Shown in pieces: positions 26,657 through 35,181 of a stretch of 64,000 nucleotides of DNA. Source of the DNA: Paractinoplanes maris. Lineage in GTDB: Bacteria; Actinomycetota; Actinomycetes; Mycobacteriales; Micromonosporaceae. The notes under the pieces were generated by a model. The model did no database searches and was not told the origin of the DNA. It saw only the letters and a list, made by a program, of their open reading frames with translations. Numbering within the stretch: the first letter of the stretch is position 1; every line of letters begins with the position of its first letter. Where the stretch lies: the NCBI RefSeq assembly GCF_023544465.1, contig NZ_JALPVL010000012.1, positions 186,001 to 250,000 of the forward strand. Reading direction: 5' to 3'. The translations under genes were made by a program, and so were the position numbers.

Positions 26657-27877
26657 ATGAAGACCTGGGGATTCAGAAAGGCCGCGGTTGCGCTGGTCGC
26701 GGCGAGCGCGCTGCTCGCCTCGGGCTGTGGTGACGGCGACAAGAAGTCGTCCTCCTGGGAGGGTGGCGGCAAGCCGGGCAGCAGTGCTTCGCCCGGCGGT
26801 GAGGCCGCCACGCCCGAGGCTCTGCCCAGCACCGTCGCGGTGAGCTCGCCGGCCGCCGACGCCAAGAACGTCCAGGCGATCACCCCGATCAAGTTCACCA
26901 GTGAGGACCCGGAGAGCACCACCGTCAAGGTGGCCGACTCCCAGGGCAAGGAGATCGAGGGCACCCTCGACAAGGACGCCGGCACCTTCACCCCGGCCAA
27001 GGCCCTCCCGTGGGGGGCGAAGATCACGGTGACCGTCACCGGCCCCGAGGCCGACGGCAAGACGAACACCGCGACCAGCACCTTCACCACGATGTCGAAG
27101 CCGGCCAAGCTGATCCGTGTCTCGAGCTTCCTGGGCGACGGTCAGAAGGTCGGCGTCGGCATGCCGCTGATCGTCCGGTTCGGCCGCTCGATCCCGGAGA
27201 GCTTCCGCGACGACGTCGAGCGCCGGATGAAGGTCACCGCCACCCCGGCCCAGGTCGGCACCTGGCACTGGACCAGCCCGACCGAGGTGCACTACCGCCC
27301 CAAGGTCTATTGGATGGCCAACTCCAAGGTCTTCTACAAGGTCGCGCTGGCCGGCGTCCCGCTGGGCAATGGCTACTACGGCCGGTCCGACCTCACCGTC
27401 GACCTCAAGATCGCCCGATCGTTCGTCATGACGGTCTCGAACAAGACCAAGCGGATGACGGTCAAGCAGGACGGCAAGGTCATCAAGACGATCCCGGTCA
27501 GCCTGGGCAAGAAGAGCACCCCGTCGTCGAGCGGCACGATGGTCGTCATCGAGAAGAAGAAGAAGACGATCTTCGACACGACCGACGAGCTGCCGGCCGG
27601 CGAAGGCTACAAGACCCCGATCGACTTCGCCCAGCGGATCACCTGGAGTGGCCAGTTCATCCACGCCGCGCCGTGGTCCGAGGGCAAGCAGGGCAAGGTC
27701 AACGTCTCCCACGGCTGCGTCAACGTCTCCGAGGCGCTGGGTGCCTGGCTCTTCGACCGCACCCTCATGGGTGACCCGATCACGGTCACCGGCACCGAGG
27801 AGAAGCTGAAGAACGGCAACGGCTGGACCGACTGGAACATGAGCTGGGACGAGTACAAAAAAGGCTCCTACCTCTGA
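26657..27877 (+). CDS. L,D-transpeptidase lipoprotein (second of a tandem pair)
   Basis: A 406-residue paralogue of the preceding gene with the same order: lipoprotein signal (LLASGC), Ser/Gly-rich linker, Ig-like domain, second beta domain, YkuD domain with SHGCVNVSEAL. Stretches such as VSLGKKSTPSSSGTMVV are identical in both proteins. It starts at ATG 26657 after GAGGGGACC. A T-rich intrinsic terminator follows, so the pair may be one unit or have separate promoters; the 134-base gap would allow the latter. Confidence 0.93.
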   Translation: MKTWGFRKAAVALVAASALLASGCGDGDKKSSSWEGGGKPGSSASPGGEAATPEALPSTVAVSSPAADAKNVQAITPIKFTSEDPESTTVKVADSQGKEIEGTLDKDAGTFTPAKALPWGAKITVTVTGPEADGKTNTATSTFTTMSKPAKLIRVSSFLGDGQKVGVGMPLIVRFGRSIPESFRDDVERRMKVTATPAQVGTWHWTSPTEVHYRPKVYWMANSKVFYKVALAGVPLGNGYYGRSDLTVDLKIARSFVMTVSNKTKRMTVKQDGKVIKTIPVSLGKKSTPSSSGTMVVIEKKKKTIFDTTDELPAGEGYKTPIDFAQRITWSGQFIHAAPWSEGKQGKVNVSHGCVNVSEALGAWLFDRTLMGDPITVTGTEEKLKNGNGWTDWNMSWDEYKKGSYL

Positions 27878-27899
27878 GCGGTCCCCACGCTGAGTGATC

Positions 27900-27929
27900 A
27901 AGGCCCGGTCGGCGACGACCGGGCCTTTT
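27900..27929 (+). terminator. Rho-independent terminator after the L,D-transpeptidases
   Basis: Perfect 10-bp stem GGCCCGGTCG / CGACCGGGCC with GCGA loop followed by TTTT, 24 bases after the stop. Confidence 0.92.
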
Positions 27930-27967
27930 CTTTCCCGTACGGGGTGAAGCGCGCTTAACCTGGCGAA

Positions 27968-28369
27968 GTGCCCCGATTCGTACCATTGATCGTCGCGTTG
28001 CTGCTGGTCGCCGGCTGCTCCCGGGAGCAACAGCCCACGCAGCCCGAGCCGGTGCCACCGAGCAGTGCGGCGCCGTCGTCCGCGCTGCCCGTGGACGACC
28101 CGCCCGGCACTCTCACCTGCACTGCCCTGGCCGCCGCGATCGCCGACTCCTCGCTGATGACGCCGGGGATCGTCGACGCGATCGTGCGGAGCAGCGCCAC
28201 GGCCGACGCCCCGGTGGCCGACGCCGCCGAGCGCCTCGGTTCCGCGTACGCCTCGGCCGTCGCCGCCGCGGGCCGGGAAACCGAACCCGACGCCGTGGCG
28301 GCCGTCGGAGCTGCCGCCTCGGACATGTCGACTGTCTGTTCGGACAGCGGGCTGCAGACCGTCGGATGA
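27968..28369 (+). CDS. Small lipoprotein of unknown function
   Basis: A 133-residue protein with a clear lipoprotein signal (ALLLVAGC), a Pro/Ser-rich linker, and an alpha-helical Ala-rich C-terminal part with two Cys (TLTCTALA and STVCSD) that could pair. No family was recognised. It starts with GTG at 27968, 38 bases after the terminator of the L,D-transpeptidase pair, with only a weak ribosome site. Confidence 0.7.
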   Translation: MPRFVPLIVALLLVAGCSREQQPTQPEPVPPSSAAPSSALPVDDPPGTLTCTALAAAIADSSLMTPGIVDAIVRSSATADAPVADAAERLGSAYASAVAAAGRETEPDAVAAVGAAASDMSTVCSDSGLQTVG

Positions 28370-28521
28370 TCACTCAGCCGCTGACCAGGCGTCTAATCGG
28401 TCGGCGTTGTTTGACCGTTTGCAGTCGGACTGTGACACAGATTGGTCACGATCACTGCGCGATCGCGTCCGGACGATGCAGGATGCCTTACCGGAGCGGG
28501 GTTTTACAGAGGGGGACCGCG

Positions 28522-29385
28522 ATGGCGCAGATCCATCACTTCGACCATGGGTGGATCACGCCCACCATCAGCTATGTTTTGTCCGTTCTGGGGTCAATGC
28601 TGGGGCTCACCTGCGCCATCCGGTTCCGGAGTGCGAGCGGGCGCGGCGAGCGCTTCTGGTGGCTCGTGCTGGCCTCGGTGTCGATCGGCGGCACCGCGAT
28701 CTGGAGCATGCACTTCGTCGCGATGATGGGCTTCAGCGTCGTCGGCACGCCGATCCGCTACGACGTCGGCCTCACCGTGGCCAGCGCCATCATCGCCGTG
28801 GTGGCGGTCGGTGTCGGTCTGGCCATCGCGCTGCTCGGCAAGGGCGGGCAGAACCTGCGCATCGTGACCGGCGGGGTCATCGCCGGGCTGGGCGTCGCGG
28901 CGATGCACTACACGGGCATGGCCGCGATGAAGCTGCACGGCGATGTCTCGTACGGGATGACCCGGGTCGGTCTGTCGATCGGCATCGCCGTGGTCGCGGC
29001 GGCGGTGGCGCTCTGGCTCGCCGTCACGGTGCGCCGCCCGCTCGTCGTCTTCGCCGCCGCCCTCGTGATGGGTGTCGCGGTCAACGGCATGCACTTCACC
29101 GGCATGACCGCGATGTCGGTCGACACCGACCCGTCGACCACCCAGCTGCCGGGTGCGACGGCGAGCGGCATGCTCGTCCCGATCGGCGTGGCCGTGGTCT
29201 TCGGCATCATCGGGCTCGCGTACGCCCTGATGTCCGCCCCGACCGAGGAGGACCGCGCGGCCGCGGCCTATCTGGAGCAGCGCCGTGAACAGGCTGCGGC
29301 CCGCATCCCGCAGCAGGCCGCGCCGCCGTCGCCGGGCAGCCTCGCCTCCGGGGCGTGGACCTATCGGGACCGTTCGTCGCGCTGA
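28522..29385 (+). CDS. MHYT-domain integral membrane sensor
   Basis: A 287-residue protein with seven membrane helices and three copies of the MHYT motif (SMHFVAM, AMHYTGM, GMHFTGM) at the ends of successive helices. The motif is thought to bind copper and sense oxygen, CO or NO. Most MHYT proteins carry a GGDEF/EAL or kinase domain; here only a 55-residue charged tail follows, so it must signal through a partner or act otherwise. ATG at 28522 follows GGGGGACC. Confidence 0.92.
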   Translation: MAQIHHFDHGWITPTISYVLSVLGSMLGLTCAIRFRSASGRGERFWWLVLASVSIGGTAIWSMHFVAMMGFSVVGTPIRYDVGLTVASAIIAVVAVGVGLAIALLGKGGQNLRIVTGGVIAGLGVAAMHYTGMAAMKLHGDVSYGMTRVGLSIGIAVVAAAVALWLAVTVRRPLVVFAAALVMGVAVNGMHFTGMTAMSVDTDPSTTQLPGATASGMLVPIGVAVVFGIIGLAYALMSAPTEEDRAAAAYLEQRREQAAARIPQQAAPPSPGSLASGAWTYRDRSSR

Positions 29386-29852
29386 CGTCCGCCCGATCCG
29401 ATCGGTGCTGCAGCGGGTCGCGGCTCGTCTTGGCTCCATGGAGACGGAACAGGCTTGTCCTGGCTGCGTGAAGGCTAGTCGCGCTGCGTTGAGACGCGAA
29501 TAACAGTGAGGGTCGGCCGTCATGGCCGGCCCTCACTCCGTGGTCTTGGGGTCGGAAACGGGCCGCCGCGTCCGCGAGGCGATTTCACTATCTGAAGATG
29601 CCGAAAGGACTTTTCTGGGCAGCAAATGCAACGTTCCTGGTGACGCTGCGTGTGCGGGCCCTCAACGCAACGAACGACCACGGTGTATTTGGTTTCGACT
29701 TGTTACCGAGCCGTTTCCGAGGGCGCCATCGGTGGGCCGATCGGCTGATCGCCAGGGTCCGCCCGGCCGTCGGATCTTGTCTGCCTGTCATAGCCTAAAG
29801 CCGATAGCCTCTTTCCTCAGGGATGGGCGAGTTCGTCGAAAGTGGGGGCAAC
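29386..29852. other. Intergenic region without a supported gene
   Basis: About 470 bases. It contains a strong hairpin at 29507-29537 (GTGAGGGTCGGCC / GGCCGGCCCTCAC with one G-T pair), likely the terminator for the MHYT gene or a decayed gene. A 66-codon plus-strand frame from 29598 has no recognisable match or ribosome site. The downstream part should hold the promoter of the FabH-like gene. Confidence 0.55.
29507..29537 (+). terminator. Hairpin downstream of the MHYT gene
   Basis: A 13-bp stem with one G-T pair and a five-base loop (GTCAT), 120 bases past the stop. It lacks a T-run, so termination is only probable. Confidence 0.5.
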
Positions 29853-30851
29853 ATGGGCGTGGGCATCCTGGGTACCGGCTCGTACCTGCCGGCCGAGGTG
29901 GTCACCAACGCGGATCTGGTGCGTCTCGTGCCGGATGCCGACCCCGAGTGGGTCAGCCGCAAGACGATGATCCAGGCGCGCCGTTTCGCGGCGCCGCACG
30001 AGGCCGCGTCCGACCTTGCCGCCGAGGCCGCCCGAGAGGCCCTGGTCAATGCCGGGCTCGAGGCCGTCGACATCGACTACCTCATCGTCTCGACCTCCAC
30101 CGGTGACTCTCCGCAACCGCCGACCTCCACCCTGGTGCAGGACAAGATCGGCGCCAACCGGGCCGCGTGCTTCGACATCAATGTGGTCTGCGCCGGCTTC
30201 GTCTTCGGTGTCGCGCTGGCCAACAGCCTCGTCGCGATGAACCCGAACGCCAAGATCCTGGTCATCGCGTCCGACATCTACTCGCGCATCCTCGACTTCG
30301 GCGACCGCCGCACGGCCGTGCTGTTCGGCGACGGCGCGGGGGCGGCGGTGATCGGCTCGGTGGCCGAGGGCTACGGCTTCCTCGACATGGAGCTGGTCTC
30401 GCGCGGCGAGGCCAGCGAGCTCATCCACGTCCCCGGCGGTGGCAGCCGGCTCCCGGCCTCGGCCGAAACGGTGGCGAACGGCGACCACTACTTCAAGATG
30501 AACGGCCGCGGCGTCCGCGACTTCGTCAACATCGGCGTCCCGCCGGCCCTCGAGACCCTGCTCAAGCGGGCCGACATCGCCGTCGAGGACGTCACCCACT
30601 TCGTGCCGCACCAGGCCAACGGCATCATGCTGGCCGAGCTGGTCGAAAAGGCGGGCTTGGGCGCGGCCACGACCCACCTGACGCTCGACCGCTACGGCAA
30701 CGTGGGTAGCGCCTCGGTGCCGGTCACGCTGGACGAGGCGGCACGCAAGGGCGCGCTCAAGGACGGCGACATCGTCCTGATGGCCGGCTTCGGCGGCGGC
30801 ATGTCCGTCGGCGCGTCCCTGCTGCGCTGGGGCGGCACGGCCCGCCACTGA
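29853..30851 (+). CDS. 3-oxoacyl-ACP synthase III-like enzyme (FabH family)
   Basis: A 332-residue thiolase-fold condensing enzyme. The triad is visible: Cys113 in NVVCAGFVFG, His in FVPHQANGIM, Asn in DRYGNVGSAS. The C-terminal GFGGGMSVGASLLRW is typical of FabH. It would join an acyl-CoA starter to malonyl-ACP. ATG at 29853 (MGVGILGTGSYLP) is preferred over one ten codons earlier because GGGGG precedes it and the first strand starts there. No other fatty-acid or polyketide genes are nearby, so it may be a specialised KASIII rather than the housekeeping copy. Confidence 0.9.
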   Translation: MGVGILGTGSYLPAEVVTNADLVRLVPDADPEWVSRKTMIQARRFAAPHEAASDLAAEAAREALVNAGLEAVDIDYLIVSTSTGDSPQPPTSTLVQDKIGANRAACFDINVVCAGFVFGVALANSLVAMNPNAKILVIASDIYSRILDFGDRRTAVLFGDGAGAAVIGSVAEGYGFLDMELVSRGEASELIHVPGGGSRLPASAETVANGDHYFKMNGRGVRDFVNIGVPPALETLLKRADIAVEDVTHFVPHQANGIMLAELVEKAGLGAATTHLTLDRYGNVGSASVPVTLDEAARKGALKDGDIVLMAGFGGGMSVGASLLRWGGTARH

Positions 30852-30880
30852 CCCGCGGCCCCAGGTCGCCACGCACGTAG

Positions 30881-30912
30881 GCCGCGCGCTGCTCAGGCAG
30901 CGCGCGGCTTTT
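30881..30912 (+). terminator. Rho-independent terminator after the FabH-like gene
   Basis: Perfect 12-bp stem GCCGCGCGCTGC / GCAGCGCGCGGC with TCAG loop and TTTT, 30 bases past the stop. Confidence 0.92.
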
Positions 30913-30993
30913 GCATCACCCCAGGCAGAGCCTCGACCGCAGCGACACCCCGCGTCCGGGCTGCGGCTCAGGCGCCGTCGAGCGGGTGCCGGC

Positions 30994-31107
30994 TCGCCAG
31001 GCGTATCCAGCGGTTGCCAGGCTCACCCGGGGTGTTCAGCGTTGCCAAGCTCACCAGGCGTGTCCAGCGGTTGCCAAGCTCGCCAGGTGTGTCGAGCGGT
31101 TGCCGGG
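30994..31107. repeat. About four copies of a ~29-bp direct repeat
   Basis: Degenerate tandem units based on GTGTCCAGCGGTTGCCAAGC followed by TCACCAG lie end to end, with substitutions and one shortened copy. There are no unique spacers. It lies just downstream of a minus-strand PRC-barrel-like gene and beyond the FabH terminator; no coding function is supported. Confidence 0.75.
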
Positions 31108-31143
31108 ATAACTGGCGTGGAGAGTGGCGTGTCGCGGGTTGGC

Positions 31144-31491
31144 CTACTTGGGCTGGACCAGCCAGTTCCACGCTCGCTTGAGCGTGTCCTGGAGGCCCTC
31201 ATCGGCGACCCGGGCCGCCGGGTCCTCGCTCGGCTCCGGCAGGTCAGCGCCGGGCACGGTGAGAATCACCCCGTGCTCGAACAGCCCACTCACCTTGTCG
31301 GCCGGCGCGAACCGATGCCCCTGCGGCGTCTTGATGATCAGCCCGTGAAAGACATCCGACTGCTCGTCATCCAGCACATGCTCGACCTCACCGGCACGCG
31401 CACCGGACTCGTCGAAGACGGGTGTGCCGTCCTTGAGTACGAGATAAGCAACCGGCGCGCCAAGGTCCTCGGGAGCTTCGTTCTGGGTCAT
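31144..31491 (-). CDS. PRC-barrel-like small protein
   Basis: A 115-residue soluble acidic protein. AYLVLKDGTPVFDESGARAG followed by EVEHVLDD resembles the first half of a PRC-barrel (a turn with G-x-x-V-x-D/E), then GLIIKTPQGHRFAPADKV. No signal or membrane segment. It is alone on the minus strand. The family call rests on short pattern similarity and is moderate. Confidence 0.65.
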   Translation of the reverse strand: MTQNEAPEDLGAPVAYLVLKDGTPVFDESGARAGEVEHVLDDEQSDVFHGLIIKTPQGHRFAPADKVSGLFEHGVILTVPGADLPEPSEDPAARVADEGLQDTLKRAWNWLVQPK

Positions 31492-31836
31492 GGCCTTCCC
31501 GGTACCCGCCCGCGGCGCGCCCTATGCCTCGCACCAGGCGGGGCCACCGTGTCGTAGGCCGCGTCCGAGGAAAGCCGGATAGGGAAGGGCGCAGGTCGCG
31601 CCCGAGGGAGGCAGGCAGGTTGCGATGGGGCAGCGCCACGCGCAGCGTCTGGGCCGGGCTCGGGGCAGCGCGCAGGCCGTGCTCGAGGCGCGCGCAGGCT
31701 GCGGTTGGGACCAGGAGGTAGGTCGTGGGCCGGGACAGCGGTGTGCGATGCCAGGCTCGCGCGCGTTGACGGTGCGGCGCGAGTGGTCGGTCGCAACGCC
31801 TTCACCAGGCGTGACTCGCGCGGGAAGAGCTGTGAC
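31492..31836. other. Intergenic region without a supported gene
   Basis: About 345 bases between two minus-strand genes. Several open frames exist but are arginine/proline-rich by-products of high GC, with no recognisable motif or ribosome site. Confidence 0.5.
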
Positions 31837-32274
31837 CTACAGTTCGCGGTCGCTGGGGAGCGTGGCGACCTCGCGGTAGAAGCGGTTGATCTGCCGCACG
31901 GTCGCCTCGAAGTCGTCGAGGCCGAACGGCTTGGTGACGTAAGCGTTGGCCCGGTGCTGGTAGCTCGAGGCGATGTCCGGCGCCGCGCCCGACGTCGTCA
32001 GTATCACCACCGGAATGGCCTTGAACTGTTCGTCCGACTTGATGGCGGCGAGCGTCTCCCGCCCGTCCATCCGCGGCATGTTGAGGTCGAGCAGAATCAG
32101 ATCGGGCCGGACCGCCTCGGCGTAGACACCCTCGCGCCGCAGATAGTCCAGCGCTTCACGCCCGTCAGCCACCCGCTCGACGTTGGTCTCCGTACCGGCG
32201 TTCTCCAACGCCTCGGAGATCATGAGGGCGTCGGCGTCGTCATCGTCCACGACGAGGATCTGCAGACTGCGCAC
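31837..32274 (-). CDS. Single-domain response regulator (Rcp1-like)
   Basis: A 145-residue CheY-like receiver without an output domain. It has acidic residues VVDDDDADALM, phospho-Asp in LILLDLNMPRMDG, Thr in VILTTSG and Lys in YVTKPFGLDDF. The length and NMPRMDG style match receivers that pair with phytochrome-like or hybrid kinases. GTG at 32272-32274 follows AAAGGGG seven bases upstream and opens the first strand. No kinase lies nearby, so it is an orphan. It lies 54 bases downstream of the DUF2750 gene. Confidence 0.9.
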   Translation of the reverse strand: MRSLQILVVDDDDADALMISEALENAGTETNVERVADGREALDYLRREGVYAEAVRPDLILLDLNMPRMDGRETLAAIKSDEQFKAIPVVILTTSGAAPDIASSYQHRANAYVTKPFGLDDFEATVRQINRFYREVATLPSDREL

Positions 32275-32328
32275 GGAAAGCCCCTTTGGTTGCTGTGCCG
32301 CAAGCATAGGGGCATGCACCATCCTCAA

Positions 32329-32715
32329 CTACGTCCGGGAGGTCTCGGTTTCACCCTCGTCGGGCGCCGGCTGGTCCGCGAACCACTGCCGCACCTGCGC
32401 CGGTGAGAGGTCGTACCCCGTAGCCCGCGAACCGGCCCAGTTCACCCCCACCAGCATCCCGTCCTTCTCGAGCCGCGGAAGCCACCCGCTGAGCCACTCC
32501 CCGACGTCGACGGTCACCAGTTCGAACCCCCGATAGGCATCAACCTGCTCCACCACCCGTCCCGCCCGAGTCGGCTTCGACCAGAACGGCACGGCCCGCC
32601 GCCCATCGCCTCCCACCGGAGCCGGAATCCCCTCCGGGTCCCGGATCGTGAAGACACGCCCTTCCCGAGCCGCTTCCCGCCGAAAGGCCGCCCGGTGCGC
32701 CCCACTGAGCGACAT
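32329..32715 (-). CDS. DUF2750 family protein
   Basis: A 128-residue soluble protein. The pattern AVPFWSKPTRAGRVV ... FLP/WLPRLEKDGMLVGVNWAG is that of DUF2750. The ATG at 32713-32715 follows a near-perfect AAGGAGG eight bases upstream, which fixes the start against a longer frame. Function is unknown. It may be cotranscribed with the receiver gene that follows. Confidence 0.85.
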   Translation of the reverse strand: MSLSGAHRAAFRREAAREGRVFTIRDPEGIPAPVGGDGRRAVPFWSKPTRAGRVVEQVDAYRGFELVTVDVGEWLSGWLPRLEKDGMLVGVNWAGSRATGYDLSPAQVRQWFADQPAPDEGETETSRT

Positions 32716-33279
32716 CAGTTCCCCCTCCTTGCCAAACCTCTTCACCGTCCTGCATAAGACCATCGCGAGGGCCCGAGTCTTACGAAAGAACGGGCACGAC
32801 CTCAAAACCCAACCCCTCAGACGTACGGCACAAGTCTTGGTCAGCGCCCGGTGATCCCAGGACTCGCTTCCATCCCGCGAGATCCACTTCGCCTGCCGCT
32901 GTGCCGGGTCCGGGGCCCAGTGGTCGCCGACACGCCGGTGGCAGGGCGGGCGTGTCGAGCGTCTCGCATCGTTGCGGATGCGCAGTGCCTTCCATTCTTG
33001 AATTTCTATAAGCAGTGGTGAAGCTGTACTCGGCGACGCAATTGATCATCAGTTGCGAGCAATCAGGAATCTGTTTCGGATGGCGAGCACGTCATGGGTT
33101 CCGACCGGAAGTGGATCAACATCAGCTTTTCGGCTCACCGCGACTAAACACTTGGTCCAAGTAAGAGGTTTTCGTCTGAAACGCTACCTAAACGCGGCCT
33201 GGGATCGTTTGGTGGTCATAGTGTCCGGTTTGTCGGTTGGCAGTCTGCCGGACACCCATCAGTCTCTGGAGGATTTGGA
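32716..33279. other. Intergenic region upstream of the repeat-protein gene
   Basis: About 560 bases between divergent genes, AT-richer than the neighbourhood from about 33000 on. A hairpin at 33221-33255 (GTGTCCGG / CCGGACAC) lies 10 bases before the GGAGG of the repeat-protein gene and could affect its translation. A 76-codon frame at 33053 has no recognisable features. Confidence 0.5.
33221..33255 (+). promoter_or_regulatory. Leader hairpin before the PGDGR-repeat protein gene
   Basis: An 8-bp perfect stem with a 19-base loop immediately upstream of the ribosome site at about 33266. It may be a 5' UTR structure or an operator; there is no direct evidence for either. Confidence 0.4.
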
Positions 33280-34218
33280 ATGAACAGCAGTCGGCGTATC
33301 GGGGCGCTCATGGCCATGGCCACCGCAGCGGTCGGCGTGGCTACGGTTACCGCCACGGCGCCCGTCTCGGCGGCGCCCGCCAAGGGCCCGCAGCCGGCTT
33401 CCAGCTGGCTGGGTGCTGTCAAGGCGAACACGGACAGCTTGGTCAAGCTCTACTGGCGCACGGACCAGACGATCTGTGACGTCGAGGTCCGGGTCAGTGG
33501 TCGCGACGTGGATGTCGACTACCCGGGTCGCAAGCGCTTCTCGTCCTTCACCCGCGGCGACACGCTGCGTCCGGGCCGCACCGACTTCACCGCCATCGAG
33601 GTCAACCCCGACTTCGATCGGGCCGGCATCGCGCGCCTCCGTGCCACGATCTCCTTCGACACCTGTGGCCGTCGCGACCGGACCCAGTTCAAGTCGTTCT
33701 CGCTCGCCATGCCGGTCCTGCGCAACAGCCACCAGGGCCCGAGCCGCCCCGGCGATGGCCGCCCTGGCGATGGCCGCCCCGGTGATGGCCGCCCCGGTGA
33801 TGGCCGCCCTGGCGATGGCCGCCCTGGCGATGGCCGCCCTGGCGATGGCCGCCCTGGCGATGGCCGCCCTGGCGATGGCCGCCCTGGCGATGGCCGCCCT
33901 GGCGATGGCCGCCCCGGCGATGGCCGCCCCGGTGATGGCCGCCCTGGCGATGGCCGCCCTGGCGACAGCAACGACCGTGGCAACGGCGGCACCGCCAGCC
34001 CCAGCCCCAGCAACAGCCCCAGCCCTACCACCAGCACCAGCACCGGCACTGACCGTGGCAACGACCGTGGCAACGGCACCGGCGGCGACCGTGGCAACGG
34101 CACTGGCGGCGACCGTGGCGGCGACCGCGGCAACGGCACCGGCAGCGACCGTGGCAACACCTCGGGCAAGCCGTGGCAGAGCCCGTCGCCGTCCCCCAGC
34201 GCGTCCGCCACTGCGTAA
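33280..34218 (+). CDS. Secreted protein with 14 tandem PGDGR repeats
   Basis: A 312-residue exported protein. It has a signal peptide to about residue 32 (APVSAAPA) and a globular beta-rich domain at about 35-150 with two Cys (TICDVEV; FDTCGRR) that could form a disulphide. Then come 14 perfect pentapeptide repeats PGDGR (33748-33957), followed by a Ser/Pro/Thr- and Gly/Asn/Asp/Arg-rich tail (DRGNGTGG-type repeats) and SPSPSPSASATA. GGAGG precedes the ATG. No membrane anchor or sortase motif was seen. The repeat region is probably an extended linker or polyanion/cation-binding stalk; function is unknown. Confidence 0.88.
   Translation: MNSSRRIGALMAMATAAVGVATVTATAPVSAAPAKGPQPASSWLGAVKANTDSLVKLYWRTDQTICDVEVRVSGRDVDVDYPGRKRFSSFTRGDTLRPGRTDFTAIEVNPDFDRAGIARLRATISFDTCGRRDRTQFKSFSLAMPVLRNSHQGPSRPGDGRPGDGRPGDGRPGDGRPGDGRPGDGRPGDGRPGDGRPGDGRPGDGRPGDGRPGDGRPGDGRPGDGRPGDSNDRGNGGTASPSPSNSPSPTTSTSTGTDRGNDRGNGTGGDRGNGTGGDRGGDRGNGTGSDRGNTSGKPWQSPSPSPSASATA
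33748..33957 (+). repeat. 14 x 15-bp tandem coding repeat (PGDGR)
   Basis: Units of CCCTGGCGATGGCCG type, 15 bases, head to tail. Variation is confined almost wholly to third codon positions (CCC/CCT, GGC/GGT), so the peptide is unchanged in all copies. A fifteenth partial copy reads PGDS. Confidence 0.95.
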
Positions 34219-35181
34219 CGGCTGCCGGATCCGGCACACCGTTGCATGCCTTCCACCGCTCGAGCTCCTCGTGGGCCCGGGCGGTGGGGTGGAGCTGGAG
34301 AAGCGGCACGGGTGAAGTGGAAGCAAGCGGGTCCCGGGACCACTGATTGAGTCGGTGAGCCGGGGCCCGCTCCGTTGGCTCCCGGTGGAAAGCGGTACTC
34401 CTCGGAAGCCTGGAAACGGCTGAGCTGAAGAGGCGCGCGTGAGGGTGTATCGAGGCGACACAGCGCTCGTTGTGGGAACCGCTGCCGGTCTGCGCATTCA
34501 CGGCCAGTACGAAACGGTTAAAAGCCCTGTGTCCGAAATTGCCGTTATAGCATGATCAGCGGACCGCGAGGACAGCGGACAGGCGACGGGAGGAACAACA
34601 TGACGGCGCGCCGCCGAACCTGTTCCGCCACCGCTGTCCTGCCCGCGACGAGACCGCCACCCGAAGTAGGTCGAAGAGCGGCGCCGCCGCGGACGCGCGG
34701 AACCTGCTGAAGGCGCCCCTCACCCCGCTACTGCCGGCGGCCGAAGCCGGCGAGCCGGAATGGCTGCCCGTGCGCCGGAGGGCCAACCACGACATGCGGG
34801 CCGTTGTCTGGGAGACGGCGGGGTCGACATCCGCTGTCCAGGCGACTGGAACGCGCGGCGACTTCTCGAGCGCAACAAGACCGACGAGTCCGCCTACGAC
34901 CGGAGCGCCTTCGCCCCGCTGCGGCCACCATCAGCCACAGCGATCAGGCGTGACTCACACCTTCCTGAGCGACACCAGCTTCAAGCTCCCGTGCGGAGCT
35001 GACGAAAGCGGCACCTGAAGTGCCGGAACATAGTGGCGGCCAGCACGGCGCCGGATGAACCGGGGGCGGGACGGACCCGCCAACTCACGAGCGGCGGCCA
35101 GCTACGCCGAACATAGTTGCGCCCGGCCAGCAGAACTGGCCGGGCGCTTTGCTTTCCAGCACCGCGACGCGGCGCCACGGT
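34219..35181. other. Long region without a supported gene
   Basis: About 960 bases. A ribosome-like GGGAGG and ATG at 34600 open a 37-codon frame only. Other frames across 34600-35020 switch register without clear homology and may be a decayed gene. A perfect hairpin at 35121-35145 (GCCCGGCCAG / CTGGCCGGGC) followed by T-rich sequence on the plus strand suggests a lost plus-strand transcript. Confidence 0.5.
35121..35145 (+). terminator. Hairpin near the flippase gene end
   Basis: A 10-bp perfect stem with CAGAA loop, then GCTTTGCTTT on the plus strand. It is oriented for plus-strand termination but may also end the minus-strand flippase transcript, whose stop is 37 bases away. Confidence 0.65.

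Noticed and set aside
29598..29798. A 66-codon gene between the MHYT and FabH-like genes
   Set aside because: No ribosome site, no recognisable motif, and it lies just after a hairpin in intergenic sequence.
30994..31107. Possible CRISPR array
   Set aside because: The ~29-bp units are contiguous and degenerate with no spacers, and no cas genes are in the window.
33053..33283. A small gene before the PGDGR-repeat protein
   Set aside because: It overlaps the ribosome site and start of the repeat-protein gene and has no features beyond an open frame.
33748..33957. Possible CRISPR or noncoding satellite
   Set aside because: The 15-bp unit keeps one reading frame and the peptide PGDGR, with silent changes only, inside a gene with signal peptide and ribosome site.
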